A stretch of DNA of 64,000 bases from Pantoea sp. 18069. GTDB taxonomy: Bacteria; Pseudomonadota; Gammaproteobacteria; Burkholderiales; Burkholderiaceae_C. A program made the translations under genes and the position numbers. The notes beneath the pieces were generated by a model. The model worked only from the letters and a program-made list of their open reading frames with translations, had not been told where the DNA came from and made no database searches. Below, one piece after another: positions 48,734 to 58,828 of this stretch (its first letter is position 1; every line of letters begins with the position of its first letter). Location: assembly GCF_902706035.1 (NCBI RefSeq), contig NZ_CACSJA010000007.1:113248-177247 (forward strand), written 5' to 3'.

Positions 48734-51382
48734 TCATGCTGCATTTTTCGTCGCCTGCGCGGGGCCGTGCCTTGCGAGCATCTGCTGCAAGGTCGAGGGA
48801 ATGACGCCGCCGGCGCGCAGCAGCGCGACTTCGAGCTGGGTCTCGACGGCAGCCGTCGCCGCCAGCGCTTCGCTGCGGCCATCGGCACGCCGAATCCAGA
48901 CCTTGACCGCACTGCGCGGCGCAATGGCCTCGGACTGGGCGTCGATTTCGATGCGGTCGCCGGGCTGCAGCGCCAACGTGAACGGCGTCACGCCCGCGGG
49001 CATGCGCAGCGGCAGAATGCCCATGCCGATCAGGTTCGAGCGGTGGATGCGCTCGAAGCTGTTGGCCAGCACCGCGCGTATGCCCAGCAGCCGCTGGCCC
49101 TTGGCCGCCCAGTCGCGCGACGAGCCCGTGCCATAGCGTTCGCCCGCGACCAGCACCACCGACGCGCCCGCGGCGCGGTAGCGCTGGGCCGCATCCCATA
49201 AAGGAAGGATCTCGCCACTGGGCTGGTGCACCGTATGCGCGACCGGCGCCTGGGGCGCGAGCAGGTTCCTGAGCGTCTTGCTGTGGAAGGCCGCGCGCAC
49301 CATCACTTCCCAGTTGCCGCGGCGCGAGGCGAACACATTGAGGTCACCTCTGTCGTCGCCGCGCTCCACGAGGAAATTCGCGACCAGGCTGTCCGGCGGA
49401 ATCGCGCTGGCCGGCGAAATATGGTCGGTGGTGATGTCGTCGCCGACCACGAGCAGCGCATAGGCCTGGTAGCGGCCCAGCAAGCTGCCTTCGGACAGCT
49501 GCGCAAACGGCGGGCGGCGCAAGGCCGTCGACGCCGGGTTCCAGGGGTACAGCGCCGACTGCGGCGCGTCGAGCGCATGCCACAGCGGGTTGGCGGCGGC
49601 AATGGCGAAACTGCGCCGGTAGTCATGCGGGTCCTGCGAGCGCGCAAGCGCGGCATCGATTTCCTGCGGCGACGGCCAGAGCTCGTTCAAGAACACAGGC
49701 CGACCCTCGGGCGTGGTCTGCACGGCATCGATGCGCAGATCGCGCTCGGCATCGCCGGCGAGCGCAAACGCCACGACCAGCGGCGGCGACATCAGAAAGC
49801 CCAGCTCGAGGTCGGGGTGGACCCGGCCCGGAAAGTTGCGGTTGCCCGACAGCGCGGCCACGGGAAAAATCGACTGCCGGCCCATCGCTTCCTGTATCTG
49901 CGCGGGCAGCTGGCCCGAGTTGCCAATGCAGGTCGTGCAGCCGTAGCCGACGATATCGAAGCCCACGGCCGCTAGGTCGTCGGTCAGGCCTGCGCGCTCG
50001 AGATAGGCCGCGGCCGCGGGCGAGCCCGGGCCCAGCGAGGTCTTGACCCAGGGCGCGGCCTTGAGCCCGAGCGCGCGCGCCTTGCGCGCCACCAGACCGG
50101 CGGCGATCAGCAGGCGCGGGTCCGACGTGTTGGTGCAGCTGGTGATCGCGGCAATCGCCACCGGGTGGCGCGGCATCTGCGCATCGGCCACGGCCGGCTG
50201 GAAGGCCAGCGCCGCAAGCGCGCTGCGCGTCTCGCCAAAGCCCAGCAAATCCTGGGGCCGGCGCGGGCCCGCGACATGCATGGCAACGGTGTCCAGATCG
50301 ATATGGATGGCGCGCGTATAAGTGGGCTCGGCCGCGGGGTCGAACCACAGGCCTGTGGCCTGGGTCAGGGCCGCGACCTGCGCGATCTGCTGCGCCGAGC
50401 GCCCCGTCGCCGCGAGGTAGTCCAGCGTCTGCTGGTCCACGGGGAAAAATCCCGTGGTCGCGCCGTATTCGGGCGCCATGTTCGCCACCACGCAGCGGTC
50501 ACCGGCCGTGAGCGTGGCCACGCCAGTGCCGTAAAACTCCACGAATTCGCCCGACACGCCGATCGCGCGCAGGCGCTGGGTCACGGCCAGCGCCAGATCG
50601 GTCGCGAGCACGCCGGCCGCAAGCCGCCCCGTGAGGCGCACGCCGATGACGTCGGGAATGCGCAGCATGGTCGGCATGCCGAACATCACCGTCTGCGCTT
50701 CGAGCCCGCCCACGCCCCAGCCCAGCACGCCAATGCCATTGACCATGGGCGTGTGGCTGTCGGTGCCTATCATCATGTCGGGCACCAGCCAGGTCGCACC
50801 TTCACGCTCCTGCGTCGTGACCACGGTCGCGAGCTGCTCGAGGTTGATGGTGTGCATGATGCCCGTGCCCGGCGCATGGATGCGCACGCCACGCAGCACC
50901 TGCGAGGCCCAGCGCAGGAACGCATAGCGCTCGGCATTGCGCCGTATCTCGAAGGCCATGTTGTGCTCGGGTGCGTCCGCACGCGCAAACGCTTCGACGG
51001 CCAGCGAATGGTCTATGGACACATCGACCGGCAGGCTGGAGTTGAGCACCGTGGGATCGACTCCGGCTTCGGCCAGCGTGCTGCGCATGGCCGCGAGATC
51101 GACCAACGCCGGCGTGCTGGTGGTGTCGTGCATCAGCACGCGCCCGGGCTGGAACGCGATTTCGGCGGCGCTGCTCGCGGTATCGGTCCAGGCCAGCAGC
51201 GCCGCGATGGCAGCCGTGCGCTCGGCGCCCGCCATATTGCGCGCGGCGTTCTCCAGCAGCAGCCGCAGCACCACGGGCAGCTGCGTCCATTTTTCCCCGC
51301 ACAGGGCTTTCAGATCGACCGCGCAATAGCGGCGGTTGGCAATCGCAAGGTGCAGCAACGGTGGCGTATCAGTGTTTTCCAT
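48734..51382 (-). CDS. acnA: Aconitate hydratase (AcnA type)
   Basis: An 882-aa monomeric aconitase that interconverts citrate, cis-aconitate and isocitrate through a 4Fe-4S cluster. The cluster cysteines are in AITSCTNTSDP and GYGCTTCIGNSG. Other conserved parts are MMIGTDSHTPMVNGIGVLGWGVGG, SPASAIPPDS and YGTGSSRDWAAKG with SFERIHRSNLIGMGILPL. Length is normal. The start at 51382 is preferred to an ATG 12 codons earlier, which would lie inside the operator. The gene sits between a GntR regulator and a divergent set of lactonase, Bug and TctCBA genes. A dedicated copy for growth on a tricarboxylate is likely, beside a housekeeping aconitase elsewhere. Confidence 0.93.
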   Translation of the reverse strand: MENTDTPPLLHLAIANRRYCAVDLKALCGEKWTQLPVVLRLLLENAARNMAGAERTAAIAALLAWTDTASSAAEIAFQPGRVLMHDTTSTPALVDLAAMRSTLAEAGVDPTVLNSSLPVDVSIDHSLAVEAFARADAPEHNMAFEIRRNAERYAFLRWASQVLRGVRIHAPGTGIMHTINLEQLATVVTTQEREGATWLVPDMMIGTDSHTPMVNGIGVLGWGVGGLEAQTVMFGMPTMLRIPDVIGVRLTGRLAAGVLATDLALAVTQRLRAIGVSGEFVEFYGTGVATLTAGDRCVVANMAPEYGATTGFFPVDQQTLDYLAATGRSAQQIAQVAALTQATGLWFDPAAEPTYTRAIHIDLDTVAMHVAGPRRPQDLLGFGETRSALAALAFQPAVADAQMPRHPVAIAAITSCTNTSDPRLLIAAGLVARKARALGLKAAPWVKTSLGPGSPAAAAYLERAGLTDDLAAVGFDIVGYGCTTCIGNSGQLPAQIQEAMGRQSIFPVAALSGNRNFPGRVHPDLELGFLMSPPLVVAFALAGDAERDLRIDAVQTTPEGRPVFLNELWPSPQEIDAALARSQDPHDYRRSFAIAAANPLWHALDAPQSALYPWNPASTALRRPPFAQLSEGSLLGRYQAYALLVVGDDITTDHISPASAIPPDSLVANFLVERGDDRGDLNVFASRRGNWEVMVRAAFHSKTLRNLLAPQAPVAHTVHQPSGEILPLWDAAQRYRAAGASVVLVAGERYGTGSSRDWAAKGQRLLGIRAVLANSFERIHRSNLIGMGILPLRMPAGVTPFTLALQPGDRIEIDAQSEAIAPRSAVKVWIRRADGRSEALAATAAVETQLEVALLRAGGVIPSTLQQMLARHGPAQATKNAA

Positions 51383-51392
51383 AGGACTTATT

Positions 51393-51418
51393 TTGCATTT
51401 TGTATTCATAAAATGCAA
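51393..51418. promoter_or_regulatory. Perfect palindrome between acnA and lactonase genes
   Basis: TTGCATTTT (51393-51401) and AAAATGCAA (51410-51418) are perfect inverted repeats with an 8-base AT-rich centre. It lies 11 bases from the acnA start and 50 bases from the lactonase start. It is a natural operator for the GntR regulator encoded downstream of acnA, able to control both directions. Confidence 0.6.
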
Positions 51419-51467
51419 TCAAGCGCAAACCCTTATGTCTGCGCCGCAGCCAACCCGAGGACTTTCC

Positions 51468-52520
51468 ATGTACGCCTATGTAGGCAGCCGAACCACCCGC
51501 GAACGCCAGGCACGAGGCGACGGCATCAGCATCTTCGAGGTCGATACGCGCAGCGGCGCGCTGCGCCTGGTCGATGTCGTCGGCGGGCTGGTCAACCCTT
51601 CGTTCCTGGCCATGGGCCATGACGGCCAGTGCCTCTACACCGTGCATGGCGACGCGAGCGAAGTCAGTGCATTTCGCGTCGATCGCGCAAGCGGCCGCCT
51701 GACGTTTCTCAACCGCCAGGACACGCAGGGCCACAACCCCGTGCATCTCGCGCTCGACCCTTCGGGCCGCTACCTCGTGGTGTCCAACCACCTGGGCGCG
51801 AGCCTGAGCGTGCTGGCCATCGACGAAGACGGCGCGCTCGGCGGTCTGCTGCAGCAGGTCGCGCTCAATGGCCCGCTAGGGCCGCACCGCGTCGAGCAAA
51901 GGCAGGCCAAGCCGCATTGCAACCCGTTCGATCCCGGCGGACGTTTCGTCGCCGTCGCGGACAAGGGGCTGGACCGGGTGTTCATGTTCCGTTTCGAGCA
52001 GGGGCGCCTCACTCCTGCGGCCCAGCCGTTCACACCGACACGCGAAGCCGCGGGGCCACGCCACCTGGCCTTCCATCCGTGCCAGGCATGGGCCTATGTG
52101 GTCAACGAGCTCGACTCCACGGTCACGGCCTACCGTTTCGATGCGGACTCGGGCGCACTCACGCCTTTTCAGATCGTCCCGGCCCTGCCCGAGCACTTCA
52201 CCGGCAACAGCCGCGCGGCCGAGATCCAGATCGACGCCAGCGGGCGCTTTCTCTATGCCTCGAACCGCGGCGCGGACTGCATGGCGGTGTTCCACATCGA
52301 TGCCGCGACGGGCGCGCTGGCCAGCGTCGAGTCCGTGTCCAGCATGGGCAGGACACCGCGCTTTGTGACCACCAGCCCCGACGCCCGCCTGCTGTTTGCG
52401 CTCAATGAAGACAGCGACTCCATCGTCAGCTTTGCCATCGATGCCGCCTCCGGACGGCTGCAGCCCACGGGCGCCAGCGTGCGCTGCGCCAGCCCGGTCT
52501 GCATGGTGTTCTCGCGCTGA
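51468..52520 (+). CDS. Lactonase, YbhE/Pgl seven-bladed propeller family
   Basis: A 350-aa beta-propeller of the 6-phosphogluconolactonase/carboxymuconate lactonase (PF10282) family. It shows the repeated blade pattern: FLAMGHDGQCLYTVHG, LALDPSGRYLVVSNH, PGGRFVAVADKG, LAFHPCQAWAYVVNE and IDASGRFLYASNRG. It has no signal peptide, so it is cytoplasmic. The start at 51468 (MYAYVGSR) has CGAGGA upstream; an ATG 11 codons earlier is possible. Its neighbours suggest hydrolysis of a lactone formed from a tricarboxylic or hydroxy acid, but the substrate is not known. Confidence 0.88.
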   Translation: MYAYVGSRTTRERQARGDGISIFEVDTRSGALRLVDVVGGLVNPSFLAMGHDGQCLYTVHGDASEVSAFRVDRASGRLTFLNRQDTQGHNPVHLALDPSGRYLVVSNHLGASLSVLAIDEDGALGGLLQQVALNGPLGPHRVEQRQAKPHCNPFDPGGRFVAVADKGLDRVFMFRFEQGRLTPAAQPFTPTREAAGPRHLAFHPCQAWAYVVNELDSTVTAYRFDADSGALTPFQIVPALPEHFTGNSRAAEIQIDASGRFLYASNRGADCMAVFHIDAATGALASVESVSSMGRTPRFVTTSPDARLLFALNEDSDSIVSFAIDAASGRLQPTGASVRCASPVCMVFSR

Positions 52521-52572
52521 GCCCGCGCACCACCGCCCCTTTCCCACCCCACTTCTGAACGCAGGACACCCC

Positions 52573-53538
52573 ATGCACACCACATCTCGCCGCGCACTTC
52601 TTTGCTCTGCCCTGGCCCTGGCCGGCCTGCCCCTGGGCGCGCTCGCCCAGGACTATCCCGCCCGTACCCTCACCATCGTCGTGCCGTTTTCCGCCGGCGG
52701 CGGCGTAGACACCATGGCCCGGCTGCTGGCCGACAAGCTGCGCGTGTCGCTCAGGCAGTCGGTGGTCGTCGACAACAAGCCGGGCGCCAGCGGCATGCTC
52801 GGCGCGGGCGTGGTCGCCAAGGCCAACCCCGATGGCTACACGCTGCTGCTGGGCTCGGCCGGCGAGACCGCGATCAATCCCTTGATCTTCAAGGAAAAGA
52901 TGCAGTACGTGCCGCAGCGCGACCTCGCGCCGATCACGGCCATCACGCGCGTGCCCAATGTGCTGGTCGCCCACCCGGGCTTTCCCGCGAAGAACGTCGC
53001 CGAACTCGTCGCCCATGCGCAGAAGAACCCGGGCAAGTTGACCTACGCCACCAGCGGCGTAGGCAATCCCCAGCACCTCAACGGCGAACTGCTGCAGATG
53101 CTCACCGGCATCAAGATGCAGCATGTGCCCTACAAGGGCGCGGCCAACCAGCTGGTCGATGTCGCTTCGGGCAATGTCGACATCACTTTCGTGAGCCTGG
53201 CCGGCGCCACGCCGTTCATCAAGGGCGGCCGCGTCAAGGCGCTGGCCGTGACGTCGGCCAGGCGCGCGGGCTTTGCGCCCGAGATTGCGGCCATCGCCGA
53301 GTTCGCGCCCGCCGCCGCCTATGACCTCGACAACTGGTTCGGCCTGTTCGCGCCGGCGAAGACGCCGCCCGCCGTGCTGGAAAAACTCAACGCCGCCGTG
53401 ACGGCCGCGCTGCGCGACCCCGACCTGGTCCAGCGCCTGCGCGAGCAAGGCGGCGAGCCCATGCCCTTGTCGCCCACGGAATTCCGCGCGTTCATCCAGA
53501 CCGAGACCGCCAAGTACGCGCGCATCGTCAACGAATAA
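52573..53538 (+). CDS. Bug/TctC-family solute-binding protein
   Basis: A 321-aa periplasmic receptor. Signal peptide TSRRALLCSALALAGLPLGALAQ (residues 4-26), signature YPARTLTIVVPFSAGGGVDTMAR, then VVVDNKPGASGMLGA and VPYKGAANQLVDVASGNV. It follows the lactonase gene by 52 bases and precedes the tctCBA genes by 25 bases in the same orientation. One transcript from the divergent promoter is likely. It gives the locus two receptors that may share the TctAB membrane proteins. Confidence 0.93.
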   Translation: MHTTSRRALLCSALALAGLPLGALAQDYPARTLTIVVPFSAGGGVDTMARLLADKLRVSLRQSVVVDNKPGASGMLGAGVVAKANPDGYTLLLGSAGETAINPLIFKEKMQYVPQRDLAPITAITRVPNVLVAHPGFPAKNVAELVAHAQKNPGKLTYATSGVGNPQHLNGELLQMLTGIKMQHVPYKGAANQLVDVASGNVDITFVSLAGATPFIKGGRVKALAVTSARRAGFAPEIAAIAEFAPAAAYDLDNWFGLFAPAKTPPAVLEKLNAAVTAALRDPDLVQRLREQGGEPMPLSPTEFRAFIQTETAKYARIVNE

Positions 53539-53563
53539 ACAGCAACCAACCCAGGAGGCAACG

Positions 53564-54550
53564 ATGACCCACCCCTTCACTTCCCACCGCCGCAGCCTGC
53601 TGGCCTCCGCCGCCCTGGCGCTGACACTGGGCGCCACCGCCCTGCCCTCCTTGGCGCAAGCGCCGCAGGACCTCAAGATCATCGCGCCTGCGGGCCCGGG
53701 CGGCGGCTGGGACAGCGCCGCGCGCTCGCTGCAGCAGGTGCTCACGGCCACGGGCACGGCCAGGAACGTCCAGGTCGTCAACGTTCCCGGCGCGGGAGGC
53801 ACCGTGGGCCTGGCGCAGTTCGCCAACAACGCCAAGGGCGACGGCAGCCAGTTGATGGTCATGGGCATCACCATGGTCGGCGCGGTGCTGACCAACAAGG
53901 CGCCCGTGGGGCTGGACGCGGTCACGCCGATCGCGCGTATGACCGGCGATCCGCTGGTCGTCGTCGTTCCAGCGAACTCGCCGCACAAGACCCTCAAGGA
54001 CCTGGCTGCGGCCGTCAAGGCCGATACCTCGCGCGTGGTCTGGGCCGGCGGCTCGGCCGGCGGCGCCGACCATATCCTTGCCGGGCTGGTCGCCAAGCAG
54101 GCCGGCGGCGATGCGGCCAAGCTCAACTATGTGCCGTTCTCGGGCGGCGGCGAAGCGCTGGCCGAAATGCTGGGCGGGCGCGTGACGGCCGGCGTGTCGG
54201 GCTACAACGAGTTCGAAAGCATGATCAAGGCCGGCAAGCTGCGCGCGCTGGGCGTGTCCACGGCCCAACGCATCGAGGGCGTGGCAGTGCCCACGCTCAA
54301 GGAGCAGGGCATGGACGTGGAACTCGTCAACTGGCGCGGTATCGTTGCCGGCCCGGGCATCAGCGCGGCGCAGAAATCGGCGCTGGCCGCGACCGTGACC
54401 AAGGCGCTGAAATCGCCCGAGTGGGCCAAGATCGCCAAGGCCCGCGGCTGGGATGACGCCTACCTCGACGCCGATGCGTTTGCCGCCTTCCTCAAGGCCG
54501 ACCAGCAGCGCGTCAAGGACGTGCTGACCTCGATCGGGCTGGTGAAATGA
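53564..54550 (+). CDS. tctC: TctC tricarboxylate-binding protein
   Basis: A 328-aa periplasmic receptor of the TctC branch. Signal peptide SHRRSLLASAALALTLGATALPSLAQ, then LKIIAPAGPGGGWDSAARSLQQVL and VQVVNVPGAGGTVGLAQF, the TctC-type signature. CCAGGAGG precedes the ATG. Its stop overlaps the tctB start (ATGA). It should deliver citrate or a related tricarboxylate to TctAB. Confidence 0.95.
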   Translation: MTHPFTSHRRSLLASAALALTLGATALPSLAQAPQDLKIIAPAGPGGGWDSAARSLQQVLTATGTARNVQVVNVPGAGGTVGLAQFANNAKGDGSQLMVMGITMVGAVLTNKAPVGLDAVTPIARMTGDPLVVVVPANSPHKTLKDLAAAVKADTSRVVWAGGSAGGADHILAGLVAKQAGGDAAKLNYVPFSGGGEALAEMLGGRVTAGVSGYNEFESMIKAGKLRALGVSTAQRIEGVAVPTLKEQGMDVELVNWRGIVAGPGISAAQKSALAATVTKALKSPEWAKIAKARGWDDAYLDADAFAAFLKADQQRVKDVLTSIGLVK

Positions 54551-55047
54551 GCGAGCCGTCCACCACCGGCCCGGGCCGGCAGGCGCTGGCGACGGTCGCC
54601 GCGCTGCTGTTTGGCCTGGCCGCCGTGATTGCCTGGGATATCACGACCATGGCGCCCGCGCAGGCCGTGGGCGTGGGCCCTACGGCCATGATGCGCATTG
54701 TCGTCGGGCTGCTGATCGTGCTGGGCCTGGCCCATGCGATCGCGGCCCTGCGCGCACGCCCTGCCCCAAAGGCCAACGCCGAGACTGCACCGGCCACCAA
54801 TCGCGCAGCGCTCGGCTGGGTGCTCGGCGGCCTGATCGGGATGATCGTGGTGCTGCAGGTCGGCGCCGGTTTCGTCATCGGCGCGACCTGGCTGTTTGCC
54901 GCGACCGCGCGCGCCTTCGGCCAGCCGCTGCGCAGCCGTTCGCCGGCCATTGGCCTGGTGCTAGCGGCGCTAGTCTATGCGTTTTTCACCAAGGCGTTGT
55001 CACTGTCACTGCCGGCCGGGCCGCTTGAGCGCCTGCTGCTGGGCTGA
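54547..55047 (+). CDS. tctB: TctB small membrane subunit of TTT transporter
   Basis: A 166-aa hydrophobic protein with four predicted membrane helices (LATVAALLFGLAAVIAWDI; IVVGLLIVLGLAHAIAAL; GLIGMIVVLQVGAGFVIGATWLF; and GLVLAALVYAFFTKALSLSLPAG). Size and position between tctC and tctA identify it as TctB, although the family is poorly conserved in sequence. Confidence 0.92.
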   Translation: MSEPSTTGPGRQALATVAALLFGLAAVIAWDITTMAPAQAVGVGPTAMMRIVVGLLIVLGLAHAIAALRARPAPKANAETAPATNRAALGWVLGGLIGMIVVLQVGAGFVIGATWLFAATARAFGQPLRSRSPAIGLVLAALVYAFFTKALSLSLPAGPLERLLLG

Positions 55048-55056
55048 AAGAAGAAC

Positions 55057-56556
55057 ATGGAAGTCATCTCTCTCCTGGCCCAGGGCCTGCTGATCGCGAT
55101 ACAGCCGGGCAACCTGCTGTTCGCGGGCGTGGGCGTGCTGCTGGGCACGCTGGTCGGCATCCTGCCGGGCATCAGCCCGTCGCTGACCGTGGCGCTGCTG
55201 CTGCCCATTACCTTCAAGCTCGACCCCACGGGCTCCATCATCATGTTTGCCGGCATCTACTTCGGCGGCATGTATGGCAGCTCGACCACGGCCATTCTGC
55301 TCAACACGCCGGGCGAGGCCTCGTCGATCGCCACGGCCATTGAAGGCCACAAGATGGCCAAGGCGGGCCGCGGCGGGCCTGCGCTGGCCACGGCCGCCAT
55401 CGGCTCCTTTGTCGCCGGGCTGATCGCCACAATTGGCATTTCGGTGCTCGCGCCCTGGCTGGTCGAACTCGCCGTGCAGTTCGGACCCTGGGACTACTTC
55501 GCCCTGATGGTGCTGGCCTTCATCACCGTGTCGGCGACGTTTGGCAACTCGGTGCTGCGCGGCATCACCAGCCTGGCGCTGGGCCTGGTGCTGGGCCTGA
55601 TCGGCATCGACAAGCTGACCGGGCAGTCGCGCCTGGCGTTCGGCGTGCCCTCGCTGCTCGACGGCGTGTCGATCACGACGCTGGCCGTGGGCCTGTTCGC
55701 GATGGGCGAGACGCTGTTCATCGCTTCGCGCTTCACCGGCGTGCAAGAAAAGATCGAGGCCGTGCGCGGCTCGCTGTGGATGACCAAGGAAGACTGGAAG
55801 CGTTCCTGGAAGCCCTGGCTGCGCGGCATAGGCCTGGGCTTTCCCATAGGCGCGCTGCCCGCGGGCGGCGCCGAAGTGCCCACGCTGCTGTCGTACACGC
55901 TGGAGCGCCGGCTCGCCGTCAAGCCCGAGGAATTCGGCAAGGGTGCGATCGAGGGCGTGGCCGGCCCCGAAGCCGCGAACAATGCCGCGGCCACGGGAAC
56001 GCTGGTGCCCTTGCTCGCCCTGGGCCTGCCGACTTCGGCCACGGCGGCGATGATGCTTGCGGGCTTCCAGCAATACGGCCTGGTGCCCGGGCCGCTGCTG
56101 TTCATCACCAACGCCGACCTGGTCTGGGGCCTGATCGCGAGCTTCTTCGTCGGCAATCTGATGCTGCTGGTGCTGAACCTGCCGCTCGTGGGCCTGTGGG
56201 TGCGCCTGCTCAAGGTGCCCCAGCCCTGGCTTTACGCGGGCATCCTGGTCTTCGCCGTGATGGGCACGCTGGCCGCGAACCCGTCGACGGTCGAGCTGAT
56301 CATGCTCGTCACCTTTGGCATCTGCGGCTATCTGATGCGCTGCTGGGACTACCCCGTCGCGCCCATGATCGTCGGCCTGATCCTGGGCCCCATGGCCGAA
56401 AGCCAGTTCCGGCGGGCGCTGCAGATCAGCCTGGGCGACGGCCTTGTGTTCTTCAAGCATGGCGGCTCCGCGACGCTGCTCGCGCTCGCGCTGCTGGCCC
56501 TGGTCGCGCCGCTGGTCTTCAAGGGGCTCAGGCGCTTCAAGGGAGACGACGCCTGA
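55057..56556 (+). CDS. tctA: TctA large membrane subunit of TTT transporter
   Basis: A 499-aa polytopic protein with about 12 helices. The conserved TctA motifs are [62 protein letters not shown], and [35 protein letters not shown] in the second half. It starts nine bases after tctB. Together with TctB and TctC it forms a sodium- or proton-coupled secondary transporter for tricarboxylates. Confidence 0.96.
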   Translation: MEVISLLAQGLLIAIQPGNLLFAGVGVLLGTLVGILPGISPSLTVALLLPITFKLDPTGSIIMFAGIYFGGMYGSSTTAILLNTPGEASSIATAIEGHKMAKAGRGGPALATAAIGSFVAGLIATIGISVLAPWLVELAVQFGPWDYFALMVLAFITVSATFGNSVLRGITSLALGLVLGLIGIDKLTGQSRLAFGVPSLLDGVSITTLAVGLFAMGETLFIASRFTGVQEKIEAVRGSLWMTKEDWKRSWKPWLRGIGLGFPIGALPAGGAEVPTLLSYTLERRLAVKPEEFGKGAIEGVAGPEAANNAAATGTLVPLLALGLPTSATAAMMLAGFQQYGLVPGPLLFITNADLVWGLIASFFVGNLMLLVLNLPLVGLWVRLLKVPQPWLYAGILVFAVMGTLAANPSTVELIMLVTFGICGYLMRCWDYPVAPMIVGLILGPMAESQFRRALQISLGDGLVFFKHGGSATLLALALLALVAPLVFKGLRRFKGDDA

Positions 56557-56562
56557 GGGCGC

Positions 56563-57486
56563 CTACGCCGCCGTTTCTGCGGGGCCTGAGAGCCGTTGCG
56601 CGCAGCGCTGCGCGATGAACTCGTGCAGGCGCCGCACCAGCGGCGTCAGCTGGCGCCGGCCAGGAACGACGAGAAACAAGGGCACGGCCTCGGTCGTCCA
56701 GTCGGTGCACAGCGCCTGCAGCCGGCCCTGGGCCAGATCGCTGGTGACGTCCAGGCCCGACTTGTAGCAAATGCCCTTGCCCAGCAGCGCCCAGCGCCGC
56801 ACGGCATCGCCGTCGTTGGCGACATTGGCGCTCTTGACGCGCACGCTGATCGCCGGTGCACCGGCCAGCGCGAAGCACCATCGGTCATTGACTTCCTCCC
56901 CCAGCATGAAGCACAGGCAGGCATGGCCGCCCAGCGCGTGTGGCGTAGCCGGCGCGCCATGCCGCGCGAGATAGGCCGGCGCAGCGCACAGCACGCGGCG
57001 ATTCGACGGCGCCAGCGGCAAGGCCACGAGGCTGGAGTCAGGCGGCTTGCCATAGCGAAACGCCGCATCCACCGGGTCGCTGTAGACATTGGCCATGCGG
57101 TCCGACAGCTGCAGCCGTATGTCAACCCCAGGATACAGCTCCTGGAATTCGTTGAGCCAGGGAAGCAGCACGTTGCGGCCCAGATCCGATGGCGCGGACA
57201 GCTTCAGAACGCCTTTCAACGCCTGCTCGCCCTGGGCCAGTTGCGCGCCGGCCTGCTGCAGCGCGACCAGGGCCGGGCGGCATTGCGCGAGAAACTGCTC
57301 GCCGTGCGGTGTGAGCCGCAGGCTGCGCGTGGAGCGCAGAAACAGCTGCACGCCGAGCTCCAGCTCCAGTCGCTTGAGTGCCGCGCTCGCTGCCGCAGGC
57401 GTGAGGTCGAGCGCGCGCGCCGTCGCCGACAGGCTGCCGTTGTCCGCGGTACGCACAAAGATATCGAGGTCGCTGAGCGCTTTCAT
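56563..57486 (-). CDS. LysR-family transcriptional regulator
   Basis: A 307-aa LysR regulator. The helix-turn-helix is IFVRTADNGSLSATARALDLTPAAASAALKRLELELGVQLFLRSTRSLRLT. The effector domain follows. It converges on tctA, seven bases from its stop, and is divergent from the MDR-type reductase gene at 57733, with an AT-rich 246-base region between them. Regulation of that reductase is the more likely role. Confidence 0.93.
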   Translation of the reverse strand: MKALSDLDIFVRTADNGSLSATARALDLTPAAASAALKRLELELGVQLFLRSTRSLRLTPHGEQFLAQCRPALVALQQAGAQLAQGEQALKGVLKLSAPSDLGRNVLLPWLNEFQELYPGVDIRLQLSDRMANVYSDPVDAAFRYGKPPDSSLVALPLAPSNRRVLCAAPAYLARHGAPATPHALGGHACLCFMLGEEVNDRWCFALAGAPAISVRVKSANVANDGDAVRRWALLGKGICYKSGLDVTSDLAQGRLQALCTDWTTEAVPLFLVVPGRRQLTPLVRRLHEFIAQRCAQRLSGPAETAA

Positions 57487-57732
57487 TGCCGGATTCTGAA
57501 CGAAATGCGCTTGATTTTAAAAAATTACTTGAATGATCCTTGAAGAAGCTCTCCCAAAACGCCCTGCTATCTTCAAATAATTTTTGCAGCTGGTTTCAAG
57601 GCAAGGCCTCTTTTTCACCGAGTGCAAAAGCGCGAACATGCAGGCATTCGCTTCTTCCCGGCAGCGACGCCCTACGGCCGCTTGCCGTGGGCGCGGCGGC
57701 CTGCCCTTTCTTCAACTCTTGAAAGTCCGACC

Positions 57733-58752
57733 ATGAAAGCCATTGGCTACCGCACTCCCCAGACCATCACCGAGCCCGATGCGCTGATCGACATCACGCT
57801 GCCCGATCCCGTGGCCACGGGCCGCGACCTGCTGGTCGAAGTCAAGGCGGTATCGGTCAACCCCGTCGACACCAAGGTGCGCAACAGCGCGGGTCCTGCA
57901 GACGGCCAGGAATTCAAGGTGCTGGGCTGGGACGCGAGCGGCATCGTCCAGGCCGTGGGCCCCGACGTCACGCTGTTCCAGCCCGGCGACCGCGTCTGGT
58001 ACGCGGGCTCGATCGCGCGGCCCGGCACCAACAGCGAACTGCATCTGGTCGACGAGCGCATCGTGGGCCATGCGCCGAAATCACTGGATTTCGCGCAGGC
58101 CGCCGCGCTGCCGCTGACCACGATCACCGCCTGGGAAATGCTGTTCGACCGGCTGGGCGTTGCGCCGGGCAAGCAGCCCGGCGGCAAGACGCTGCTGATC
58201 ATAGGTGCCTCGGGTGGCGTGGGCTCCATCCTCACGCAACTCGCCACGCGGCTGACCAGCCTCACGGTCATAGGCACGGCTTCGCGTCCCGAAACGCAGG
58301 CCTGGGTGAAAGAACTTGGCGCCCACCATGTGATAGACCACAGCCAGCCGATTGCTGCGGAACTGCGGCGCATAGGTTTTCCGGCAGTGGACTACATCGT
58401 CAGCCTGACGCAGACCGAGGCGCACTTCGCGCAGATCGTCGAGGCCATCGCGCCGCAGGGCAAGTTCGGCCTGATCGACGACCCCAAGTCGCTGGACATC
58501 ACCCTGTTCAAGCGCAAATCCGTTTCCGTGCACTGGGAGCTGATGTTCACGCGCGCGCTGTTCGGCACCGACGACATGATCGGCCAGCACCGGCTGTTGA
58601 ACGAAGTCGCCGCGTTGGTCGACGCCGGCCTGGTGCGCAGCACGCTGGCCGAGCGCTTTGGCAGCATCAACGCCCACAACCTGCAGCGCGCCCATGCGCT
58701 GATCGAATCGGGCAAGTCGCGCGGCAAGGTGGTGCTCGAGAACTGGGGCTGA
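57733..58752 (+). CDS. Zinc-type alcohol dehydrogenase-like/quinone reductase (MDR family)
   Basis: A 339-aa medium-chain dehydrogenase/reductase. N-terminal GroES-like part: MKAIGYRTPQTITEPDALIDITLPDP, then SVNPVDTKVRNSAGP and VLGWDASGIVQAVGPDVTLFQPGDRVWYAG. NADPH-binding motif: LLIIGASGGVGSILTQLA. The zinc-ligand cysteines of classical alcohol dehydrogenases are absent, so it is an NADPH:quinone or enal reductase type. The start at 57733 follows GAAAG weakly but matches the family N-terminus. It is divergent from a LysR gene that may regulate it. Confidence 0.9.
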   Translation: MKAIGYRTPQTITEPDALIDITLPDPVATGRDLLVEVKAVSVNPVDTKVRNSAGPADGQEFKVLGWDASGIVQAVGPDVTLFQPGDRVWYAGSIARPGTNSELHLVDERIVGHAPKSLDFAQAAALPLTTITAWEMLFDRLGVAPGKQPGGKTLLIIGASGGVGSILTQLATRLTSLTVIGTASRPETQAWVKELGAHHVIDHSQPIAAELRRIGFPAVDYIVSLTQTEAHFAQIVEAIAPQGKFGLIDDPKSLDITLFKRKSVSVHWELMFTRALFGTDDMIGQHRLLNEVAALVDAGLVRSTLAERFGSINAHNLQRAHALIESGKSRGKVVLENWG

Positions 58753-58828
58753 GCCGGCCGGGCCCGGCCCATTTCCCGGCAGCGCAAAACGCGGCATCAT
58801 CAGGGCTTCACTCCTGATAGAGCCCACC

